The translations under genes and the position numbers were made by a program. Shown here piece after piece: positions 52,401 through 61,400 of a stretch of 64,000 nt of DNA. Numbering within the stretch: position 1 is the stretch's first letter; every line of letters starts with the position of its first letter. The notes beneath the pieces were generated by a model. It searched no databases, was not told where the DNA came from, and worked only from the letters and a program-made list of their open reading frames with translations. The DNA comes from Symbiodinium natans (lineage: Eukaryota; Sar; Dinophyceae; Suessiales; Symbiodiniaceae), in contig CAJNDS010002388.1 in assembly GCA_905221605.1 (NCBI GenBank), forward strand, positions 124,001 through 188,000. The letters are read 5' to 3'.

Positions 52401-55400
52401 CATCGCACAGGCCACCCCTGAGAAAGCCTCTCTGAGCCTGTGTATCAAGGGAGTTTTCAGGGTATTTGACTTCAGGGTTTAGGGTGTTGGGGTTTAGGAT
52501 TTAGGGTTTGGGGTCAAAAGGGCTTAGGGGAAATTCGGGCTACTTTTTTTCGCGCGGCTCCGTGATTGGAATATCTAGTGATATATGTGGGAAGATTTTC
52601 TCACTTCCAAAACGCAGGATGCAGTAGGGGCCAAGGCCCTAAACAGATTCCAGATCGTCAGCAGGCGTGTAGCCCTAAGCCCTAAACCCTGAACCGTCAA
52701 GCGGCTTGGCTCGACGTGGCTCAGGATCTCATCTGTCCATGGACCGCCCTCACTTCACAAGGGTTTATAGTTTAGGGTTTAGGGTTTAGGGTTGCGGATC
52801 CCTAACCATCACCTGAGATCCTTCAACAAAGGGTTCTCACTCGCTCAGAAGCTTCACAAGGAAGCAGGGAGTGTGGGGCCCCCTCCCCCTTACACCTGGT
52901 TACCCTCAAGCCTTTAGCTCTTCAACCCCTAAACCCCTAAACCCCTAAACCCCTGAACCCTGAAAACCCGCAGAGCTTAAACCCCAACCCCTAAAACCCT
53001 AAAACCCTAAAACCCTAAACCCTAAACCCTAATACCCTAATACCCTGAACCCCAAACCCTGAACCCTACTACCCTAATACCCTGAACCCTAAAACCCTAA
53101 AACCCTAAAGCCACCCACAAAGACACCCCCCGGAGGACATCTCCCGGGGACTCGCCAACAACTGCGTTGTCGCATTGGTGGAGTACTCCGAGCCGGCTGG
53201 CTTATACACAGGGTTCAGGGGCTTAGGTTTTTAGGTCTAGGGTTTAGGGTTTAGGGTTCAGGGCTCAGGCACAGGGTTAAAAGGGCTTAAAGGGTTGAAA
53301 GGATTTAGAGGTTAGGGCTTTAGGGGTTAGAGTTTAAATGCTGTGGTGGTTGCGGGCTTCGTGTACGGTGGCAACAATGAGGTCACGGGGCAAGAGCAAG
53401 CAGAAACCCCCCCCACAGAAAGAAAGCCATTGAGAGGTTCATGGTCCAAAGTGTCGGTTGAGATCAGGGGCACTTCCCGGTAAATCCTCCAAACCAGAGG
53501 AAGCCGGTGACTTGCAGCGAACGAGAACTTGGTGCGTTTGGGGACCCCCCAAAAAACGCTCTATTCGGTTCACGCATGTTTGTTCTTAGCTGCCGGAGTT
53601 TCCGCTGAAAATCGAGGGTCCCAGGCCCCGATGTGAAGCCTTTGCAGCCAATACATGCCGTGTGCCTCTATGATATCATACGTCCTGTATGGTAGATCCG
53701 ATCATACATGATACATCATCTATCATCGATCACACCATGCTATTTTTAGTTTTTTAGACCTCACACGGTGATCAGCCCACGCAAGTTCGCAAGCTTTCAT
53801 GGTGATGCCTACTCTTGAAGCTTCATGGATACTTCTAAGTGGGGTTAGAAGTAGGGTAACTGCAATTCTAACAGGTTGTAACCTGATTTAGGGTACTTAA
53901 AACCCTACTTAAACTACCCATGAACCTCCAAGTAGCCCTAAACCCTAAACCCTAAACCCTAAACCCTAAACCCTAAACCCTAAACCCTAAACCCTAAACA
54001 CCCATGGTGATTCCTACCAGGCGTTTGGGGGACAACTCCTGCTCCCAATGCGTCGCAGCCGCCCGGAGCTCGGCAGTCCTTTTGAGGGGGGGTTGTTAGC
54101 GGGTGCGGGTTTAGGGTTTAGGGTTTAGGGTTTAGGGTTTAGGGTTTAGGGTTTAGGGTTTAGGGTTTAGGGTTTAGGGTTTAGGGTTTAGGGTTTAGGG
54201 TTTGGGGCTCCGGGATGGAAGCTCCGCGTGATGGCAATAGCAACAATAAGCTTGGTAGCCCAGGGGTATACCCTTTACCCTTTTTGTTTGGGTTCCGGGC
54301 TCCCTTAGAAAGTAGCCAACCCCAAAAAGGGTGCCCTTCTCAGAATATGGTTACTGGGCTACCAAGTAAGGAATACTAAGAATGGGAACAAATATGCAAG
54401 AGTCATAGCAAGAGCAATGGCAATCGCAACCGTGCGCAGTTCTAACAGCAGCTTGAGCCCTTTGTGTTGGGATGACGAGGAGGCCGTGCTTATAGTTTGG
54501 GTTCGAACTGTGGGGGGTTTGCTGAGGGATGGGGATTGGGTACTCAGCAGGAGCTTGGCTGGATTTCGGATAGCGGCTAAGAAAGTCTTCCTTGAAGTTC
54601 ACACGCTATGAACCCTGTAGACCCTAAAGCCCTAAGGCACGTCAATGAAAGAAAAGGGCCCCCCTTATTGCCTCCAAGGACGGCGAAGAGGACGAGGACC
54701 GTGGGCCCTAACCGGGCTAAACCCTTATAGGGGTTAGGGTTTAGGGTCTAGGGTTGGGGTTTGGGGACTTGTGCTGTTCATGTAGCTATTATAATGCATT
54801 CATCGGTAGAGTTGCGGGGACCAGGGTCTATGAACCCAATTTTGCTTCGGGCCCCTAGGATGGGATCAGAATGGACAATGGACCTAAGAAACCACATGAG
54901 AGCCAAACCCACATGAGAGCCCATGGAACTTGGGATGTTCTTCCTTATGCTAGCAGTCCTTCGTAGGGATTATAATTGGGCCCAAAACCCTAAACCCTAA
55001 ACCCTATTAAGGGCTGTTCGTATAAGGGGAACATCCCAAAACCCAAAATGGAACCCTTGGTTAGAAAACGCCCAGGCAAGCTGCCGAACCCACCCACAAA
55101 TTCCGGACACGCGAACCAACATTTTGCGGAGTGTTTAGGGTTTAGGGTTTGGGTTTGGGGTTCAGGGTTTAGGGCTACTTGGAGGTTCACTAAATAAGGT
55201 TAATCGTAGGGTTATAAGTACCCGAAATAAGGTTGTAGCCAGTTATACTTATTCCCTACTTCTGACCCCACTGATAAAACCCATGAACCTTCAAGTAACC
55301 AACAGTCGGCGGACTGCCTGTGTACATGGGCAGAGCCGTCACACTGACTTGTCGTATCATCTCAGTGTGGTGTAGAAGTCTGACCTCCTCAGTTTTCCAA

Positions 55401-56445
55401 GCCCTGCACGAGCCCTGCCCTCATCCGATAGCGATCGATAGTACTCAATTTGCATCTCAAACCCTGACGCCCCTTCACCCAAAGCCCTGACCCTCTTCTC
55501 AAGCAGCAAGCCTAAACTCTAGGCCCTAGGTCCTAAGTAAACCCTAAGCCCTGTAAGCCCTAAACCCTTTAAGCCCTAAACAAGCAGGACGAGGACGAGG
55601 AGTCCAACGCAGAACTTTGGGATCTGACACGACCGCTGGAAGGCTGGGGGAGGGGGGGGGGGGCGGGGGTTGCGCCTGCCTGAAAGGGAACTTGGGGGAC
55701 TCAACATGAACCCTCAAAGGGCTTAGGGTAGGAGCCCTTCAAGGGTCCCATGATATTACCTTATTATTGGGGTTTATGAAAATGAGGGGCCTTGAATATA
55801 GACACCCCCAAATAGTAGATCCCCTTCTAAAAAGGACTCAAGATGGTATCCCCTAATATTGTAAACCCTCATATACCATCTCAAATGTCTCGAAGGGATG
55901 GGACCGAATCACGGAAATCCAGGGATGGGTCGCGAGCCCACCCTACTGAAGTGTCATAACATCATCATCTCATGTATCCAAAGCCGCCCATCGAGAAAAA
56001 GTGTTCTGCGACACCGTCACATCAGCAATGAACTTTTGAGGATAGAACGGGCCGTAGGGTGTGCTTGAAGCCAGCGAAGCAGATGGCAGGGCTCGAGCAG
56101 CACTTCACGCCGCGTGATCAGAAAGCGCTCAGTTCCCCTAAGCCTTCCAGACAGCCGGTGAGGGAAGTCATCGTGCTTGTGTTGTGCCACTTGGGGGCTG
56201 CCGAAAAAAGGGGTACCCTTTTTGGGAACCCTTTCAAAGATTCTTTTCTATTTGGGGTATAATTAGAAGGGGTACCCCTACTTTGGGAAGTACCCATTTG
56301 GCTGCATCCTCTTCAGCTGGTGATGTGGAGGATGCAGAATGCAGACTTTGAACTGAACCCTCAACCCCCCAACCCTTGTTCAGTCTTGTCGAGCCCCGCT
56401 CTCGGAGGCAGCTGCAAGTTGGAGCTCATCAAGCGGCTATCTCAG
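49416..56445 (+). CDS. TARS: threonyl-tRNA synthetase, N-terminal (TGS) part in seven visible exons
   Basis: Threonyl-tRNA synthetase attaches threonine to its tRNA in translation. Joined in phase, the exons give KPEFLRRRLE-VWERLRAAQEEAW, then VTLPDGSIK-EATSWKTTPLDIAQ-DISRGLANNCVVALV, then AELWDLTRPLE-GSCKLELIKR. These are the pre-TGS helix and the TGS-domain signatures (LPDG, TTPLDIA, LWDLTRPLEG) of ThrRS. Members are usually ~640-720 residues; the editing and catalytic domains are not visible and probably lie beyond the window, past the 54-bp minisatellite. The first coding exon is not identified. It follows the ceramidase gene in the same direction, 340 bases after its stop, as expected for dinoflagellate unidirectional gene arrays. 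Confidence 0.85.
49519..49626 (+). repeat. TTTAGGG array after ThrRS exon 1
   Basis: TTTAGGG, TTTGGGG and TTAGGG units, near the donor end of the intron. Confidence 0.9.
49826..49927 (-). repeat. CCCTAAA array
   Basis: About thirteen heptamers in opposite orientation to 49519-49626 within the same ThrRS intron. Confidence 0.95.
50539..50590 (+). CDS. TARS: ThrRS exon VWERLRAAQEEAWIKML
   Basis: In phase with the previous exon; corresponds to the charged helix before the TGS domain. The donor merges with a TTTAGGG array. A short linker exon may lie at about 50983-51037. Confidence 0.75.
50626..50765 (+). repeat. ~70-bp tandem repeat, about two and a half copies
   Basis: CCCAAATCCACT-x-TTNGTAGTTGNTGATCATGAAATAGTGAA recurs at about 50632 and 50699, with a partial third copy at about 50737. 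Confidence 0.8.
51330..51442 (+). mobile_element. MITE family C, copy 1
   Basis: Perfect 13-base inverted ends CTTGGTAGCCCAG / CTGGGCTACCAAG, 113 bp, with CCAACCCCAAAAAGGGTGCCC inside. Confidence 0.85.
51480..51602 (+). mobile_element. MITE family A, copy 3
   Basis: Inverted ends around TTGCTTAAGAACCCCCGAAA / TTTCGGGGTTCTTAAGCAA and the family core TTCTTCCTTATCAAGGG. In the ThrRS intron just before the LPDG exon. Confidence 0.8.
51638..51664 (+). CDS. TARS: ThrRS exon VTLPDGSIK
   Basis: 27 nt between CACACAG and a GC donor (AAG|GCAACT). LPDG is the TGS-domain signature. Confidence 0.85.
52369..52410 (+). CDS. TARS: ThrRS exon EATSWKTTPLDIAQ
   Basis: 42 nt. TTPLDIA is close to invariant in ThrRS. 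Acceptor follows CCCTAAA copies; GC donor. Confidence 0.9.
53136..53185 (+). CDS. TARS: ThrRS exon DISRGLANNCVVALV
   Basis: Matches I-x-x-GLA-x-x-x-VVAKV. Donor not fixed (open reading continues to about 53210). A possible acidic exon DGEEDED at about 54688-54710 may follow. Confidence 0.8.
53812..53935 (+). mobile_element. MITE family D, copy 1
   Basis: Inverted ends CTTGAAGCTTCATGG / CCATGAACCTCCAAG, with AGAAGTAGGGTAA-type core. Confidence 0.65.
53936..54001 (-). repeat. CCCTAAA array
   Basis: About nine heptamers immediately after MITE D copy 1. Confidence 0.95.
54109..54201 (+). repeat. (TTTAGGG)n array
   Basis: About thirteen heptamers, shortly before MITE C copy 2. Confidence 0.95.
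54251..54366 (+). mobile_element. MITE family C, copy 2
   Basis: Same perfect 13-base ends and the same CCAACCCCAAAAAGGGTGCCC core as the copy at 51330; 116 bp. Confidence 0.85.
54929..55040 (+). mobile_element. MITE family B, copy 2 with CCCTAAA array in its loop
   Basis: Inverted ends TTGGGATGTTC / GGGGAACATCCCAA. The centre holds three CCCTAAA units (about 54983-55004) absent from copy 1. Confidence 0.7.
55174..55300 (-). mobile_element. MITE family D, copy 2
   Basis: Inverted ends CTACTTGGAGGTTCA / CATGAACCTTCAAGTAA, core in the opposite orientation to the copy at 53812. Confidence 0.65.
55588..55642 (+). CDS. TARS: ThrRS exon AELWDLTRPLE
   Basis: 55 nt with an acidic start and the LWDLTRPLEG motif; GC donor inside the Gly codon. 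Acceptor follows CCCTAAA copies. Confidence 0.9.
56408..56445 (+). CDS. TARS: ThrRS exon GSCKLELIKRLSQ
   Basis: Completes the Gly codon from the previous exon and matches the GDC-x-LEL block that ends the TGS domain. A GA donor after CTCAG is possible. Confidence 0.75.
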
Positions 56446-56589
56446 GAAGATTGGTCGTTTAGGGTTTTGGGGAGTTTAGGGTTGCCTTGGAGTTTCGAGG
56501 TCAGAAACCGAGGGCTCTCAAGTTTCGCGGTTTTAGCTTCAGCGCGCTGATCTGTTGAAGATGGATCTTGCATAGTCCCCTCCAGCAAC

Positions 56590-56965
56590 CAGGTTCATAA
56601 AATATTAGAATATTAATTCACTTTTAATTTTAGAATATTAAATCCTAATTGATTTTGGAGTATTCTTTTCTCTCTTTTCATTTGTATTAGAATTTCTATT
56701 AGTATTGTTTATAATCCTTTGTCTCACAATAATAAAAGCATTCCATTCTCTATTAAATTATGCAGTATTATTTTGTTAATGTTGCTCGCGAATGAACGTA
56801 ATGAGCACAAAGATTATGAACATAGCATTAAAAGAGATTGAAGTGAACTACAATTTTCTGGATTTCTATTAACACATGCTCTTCGCTGTTACCTTTAGGA
56901 CATTTATTATATTATAAGGCCTATTTATAACGCATATTTTAATTGAGTTTACTTCTTCCTCTAAT
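56590..56965. other. AT-rich island
   Basis: About 375 bases of markedly AT-rich sequence with no telomere-like repeats, starkly unlike its surroundings. No clear gene is visible. It could be an organelle DNA insertion (dinoflagellate mitochondrial DNA is AT-rich) or part of a mobile element. Confidence 0.5.
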
Positions 56966-58260
56966 TTCCAGCAGCGACCGTCGAGTCCCTTCTGGCCTTG
57001 GGTTTTCGCGCTTTGGGGCTTGTAGTTTAGGGTTCAGGGTTTAGGGTTTCGGGTTTAAGGTTTAGGCTTTAGAGTTTAGGCTTTAGGGCAAAGGTTGGGT
57101 TTGTAGCATTTGGCAAGCTTTCGAAATGGACTGAACCTCCAGAAGATCGATTTTCTGCAGTCCTGAAAAGGTCGCAGAGAGCGACGGCAAGTACATAAGC
57201 GAAGCTCGGGGCAAGCGGGTGACACCCTATAGGTTTAGGGTTTAGGGTTTAGGGTTTAGGGTTTAGGGTTTAGGGTTTAGGGTTTAGGGTTTAGGGTTTA
57301 GGGTTTAGGGTTTAGGGTTTAGGGAAGCAGAGACCCAATCCTCCGAACTACACCGTGGTACAAGGGGCCATAGATTTATTAAATGCAAGCACCGGGCATC
57401 CATAGGCCTGGCCCGAAACTGTCCGTCTGCAACACACATCCCTCAAGCCCACGATTTCCTGCCCTATAAACCTCTCACCCCCTGAGCTGTTTAGACTCTG
57501 TGGGCCTGCAGAAATTCCTCGTAAAGCCTTCATCGGAGGTTTGATGATGATCGGGGCAGAGACACTTTCTGGCACTCGTCGTCGCATGTGCGGAGCTTAC
57601 GGGGGGGGAGGGGGGAGGCGCTCGGAGGGCATTCTTGAGAGCTCCTTGGGGGCTGAAAAGTGAACCTTACAGAGTTCATGGACCGTATACGTTTAACTTC
57701 TAGTAGTACAAGGGTATCTTATATGATCACGAAATTAGGGGATTCGTTTGGTCCCCAAGGATTGGGTGATCAGGGGGAGAGATGCTTCAGACTTGCGAGG
57801 CTTGAGGCTCACAACTTCGCCTCCCCTCCCCAACCTTTGTTCGCTTTGAAGCCACGGGCACGGGGGTTGCTTGGACGCTTTAGGGTGTGTAGTAGCAACT
57901 GTCACCGTTGCGTGCAACAATCAGAAGTTTCGTTAAAGCCCACAGACGAAATAGCAGGAAAGGTTCAAGCCATGGCGGAGGGGAGTTCCGAAATTAGGGC
58001 TACCTTATGGGGGTCGCTACGATGAAGGATCCTACTATTTGGGGGTTTATTTTGGGGGCCCCCTATGTTCGTGAACCCCATAAGAACCCCATAAACCCTA
58101 AACCCTAAACCCTAAACCCTAAACCCTAAACCCTGTAGATGTTTTATGGGTTTGGGGCCAAAGCTCAGCCTTCCCGCTGAAGACGGAGGCAGCCTGCGGA
58201 TCCCTCCCGGCAACCCAAAACAAAGCGGGATTTGCAGCCCTAAGCTCCATAAGTTCCTGG
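56966..58260. other. downstream ThrRS intron region
   Basis: Possible further exons include 57169-57216 (VAESDGKYISEARGKR before a GTGACA donor), but I cannot match it to ThrRS with confidence. The HSSAH motif expected next in ThrRS is not visible here. Confidence 0.3.
57232..57324 (+). repeat. (TTTAGGG)n array
   Basis: About thirteen perfect heptamers. Confidence 0.95.
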
Positions 58261-58266
58261 CCTTGT

Positions 58267-58363
58267 TAGGGTTTAGGGTTTAGGGTTTAGGGTTTAGGGT
58301 TTAGGGTTTAGGGTTTAGGGTTTAGGGTTTAGGGTTTAGGGTTTAGGGTTTAGGGTTTAGGGT
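58267..58363 (+). repeat. (TTTAGGG)n array
   Basis: About thirteen to fourteen perfect heptamers abutting the 54-bp minisatellite. Confidence 0.95.
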
Positions 58364-58429
58364 TGAGCCAGGTTGGGGGGAGGCAGGCGCTCTGGAGAAT
58401 CATGAGCCTCAGCCAGGAAGGCCTTGAGC

Positions 58430-61400
58430 CAGGTGGCCACCTGATGCTCATGATGCTCTGGGGTTTGGGTCTGAAAGCCCGGGCCAGAGCCAGCTGATGC
58501 TCATGATGCTCCCGGGCTTGGGCTGATGCTCGGGGTTTGGGCCCGGGCCAACACCAGCTGATGCTCATGATGCTCGGGAATTTGGGTTTTGAAAGCGCGG
58601 GCCAGCACCAGCTGATGCTCGTGATGCTTGAAAGCCGGGGCCAGCGCCAGCTGATGCTCGTGATGTTCGGGGGTGTGAAAGCCCTGGCCAGCACCAGCGG
58701 ATGCTCGTGATGCTCGGCGGTTTGGGTTTTGAATGCCCGGACCAAGCACCAGCTGATGCTCATGATGCTCGGTTGGTTTGGGTTTTGAAAGCCCGGGCCA
58801 GCACCAGCTGATGCTCATGATGCTCGGGGGTTTGGGTTTGAGTTTTGAAAGCCGGGCCAGCACCAGCTGATGCTCATGATGCGCGGAGGTTTGAGTTTGG
58901 CCAGCACCAGCTGATGCTCATGATGCTCGGGCGCTTGGGCTTGAAAGCCTTGGCCAGCACCACTGATGCATGATGCTTGTGGAAAGCCCGGGCCAGCACC
59001 AGCTGATGCTCATGATGCTCGGGGGTTTGGGTTTTGAAAGCCCGGGCCAGTACCAGATGATGCTCATGATGCTCGGTTGGCTTGGGTCTTGAAAGCCCGG
59101 GCCAGCACCCGCTGATGCTCATGATGCTCGGGGTTGGGGTGTGGAAAGCGCTGATGTTCATGATGCCCGGGGGTTTGGGCTTGAAAGCCCGGGCCAGCAC
59201 CAGCTAGCTGATGCTCATGATGCTCGGGGGTTTGGGTTTTGAAAGCGAGGGCCAGCACCAGCTGATGCTCATGATGCTCGGGGGTTTGGGTCTTTGAAAA
59301 GCGTCAGCTGATGCTCATGATGCTTGGGGGTTTGGGTGTGGAGCACCAGCTAATGCTCATGATGCTCGGGCGTTTGGGCTTGAAAGCCCGGGCCAGCACC
59401 ACTGATGCTCATGATGCTTGTGGAAAGCCCGGGCAAGCACCAGCTGATGCTCACGATGCTCGGGGGTTTGGGCTTGAAAGCCCGGGCCAGCACCGGCTGA
59501 TGCTCATGATGCTCGGGGGTTTGGGTTTGAAACGGGTTTTGAAAGCCGGGCCAGCACCAGGTGATGCTCATGATGCTCGGGGGTTTGGGTTCGAAAGCCC
59601 GGGCCAGCACCAGCTGATGTTCATGATTCTCGGAGGTTTGGGTTTTGAAATTCGGGGTTTTGGGGTGAATGCCCGGGCCAGCACCAGCTGATGCTCATGA
59701 TGCTCGGTTGGTTTGGGTTTTGAAAGCCCGGGCCAGCACCAGCTGATGCTGATGATGCTAGGGGGTTTGGGTCTTTGGAAAGCACCAGCTGATGCTCATG
59801 ATGCTCGGGCGTTTGGGCTTGAAAGCCCGGGCCAGCACCACTGATGCTCATGATGCTTGTGGAAAGCCCTGGCAAGCACCAGCTGATGCTCATGATGCTC
59901 GGGGGTTTGGGCTTGAAAGCGCGGGCCAGCACCAGCTGATGCTCATGATGCTTGGGGGTTTGGGGTTTGAAAGCCCGGGCCAGCACCAGCTGATGCTCAT
60001 GATGCTCGGCCGTTTGGAGTTTGAAAGCCCGGGCCAGCACCAGCTGATGCTCATGATGCTCGGGGGTTTGGGCTTGAAAGCGTGGGCCAGCACCGGCTGA
60101 TGCTCATGATGCTCGGGGGTTTGGGTTTGGAAAGCCCAGGCCAGCAGCAGCTGATGCTCATGATGCTCTGGCGTTTGGGTTTGAAACGGGCTTTGAAAGC
60201 CGGGCCAGCACCAGGTGATGCTCATGAAGTTCGGGGGTTTGGGCTTGAAACCGGGCCAGCACCAGCTGATGCTCATGATGCTCGGGGTTTGGGTGTTGAA
60301 AGCGCTGATGTTCATGATGCCCAGGGGTTTGGGCTTGAAAGCCCAGGCCAGCACCAGCTGATGCTCATGATGCTCGGGGGTTTGGGTTTTGAAAGCGCGG
60401 GCCAGCACTGGGTTTTGAAAGCCCGGGCCAGCACCAGCTGTGGGTTTGAAAGCCCCGGGCCAGCACCAGCTGATGTTCATGATGCTCGGAGGTTTGGGTT
60501 TTGAAATTCGGGGGTTTGGGTTTTGAAAGCTCGGGCCAGCACCAGCTGATGCTCATGATGCTCGGGGGTTTGGGTGTGGGCCTGGGCCAGCACCACTGAT
60601 GCTCATGATGCTCGGGGGTTTGGGTGTGGAAAGCCCGCGGGTAAGCACCAGCTGATGCTCATGATGCTCGGGGGTTTGGGCTTGAAAGCGCGGGCCAGCA
60701 CCGGCTGATGCTCATGATGCTCGGGGGTTTGGGTTTGAAACGGGTTTTGAAAGCCGGGCCAGCACCAGGTGATGCTCATGATGCTCGGGGGTTTGGGCTT
60801 GAAAGGCCGGGCCACGGGCCAGCACCAGCTGATGCTCATGATGCTCGGAGGTTTGGGTGTGAAAAGCCCGGGCAAGCACCAGATGATGCTCATGATGCTC
60901 GGTTGGCTTGGGTCTTGAAAGCCCGGGCCAGCACCAGCTGATGCTCATGATGCTCGCGGTTTGTGTGTAGAAAGCGCTGATGTTCATGATGCCCGGGGGT
61001 TTGGGCTTGAAAGCCGGGGCCAGCGCCAGATGATGCTCATGATGCTCGGAGGTTTGGGTTTTGAAAGCGCGGGCCAGCACCAGCTGATGCTCATGATGCT
61101 CGGGGGTTTGGGTTTGAAAGCCCGGGCCAGCACCAGCTGATTGATGTTCATGATGCTCGGAGGTTTGGGTTTTGAAATTCGGGGTTTTGGGGTGAATGCC
61201 CGGGCCAGCACCAGCTGATGCTCATGATGCTCGGTTGGTTTGGGTTTTGAAAGCCCGGGCCAGCACCAGCTGATGCTGATGATGCTAGGGGGTTTGGGTC
61301 TTTGAAAAGCACCAGCTGATGCTCATGATGCTCGGGCGTTTGGGCTTGAAAGCCCGGGCCAGCACCACTGATGCTCATGATGCTTGTGGAAAGCCCGGGC

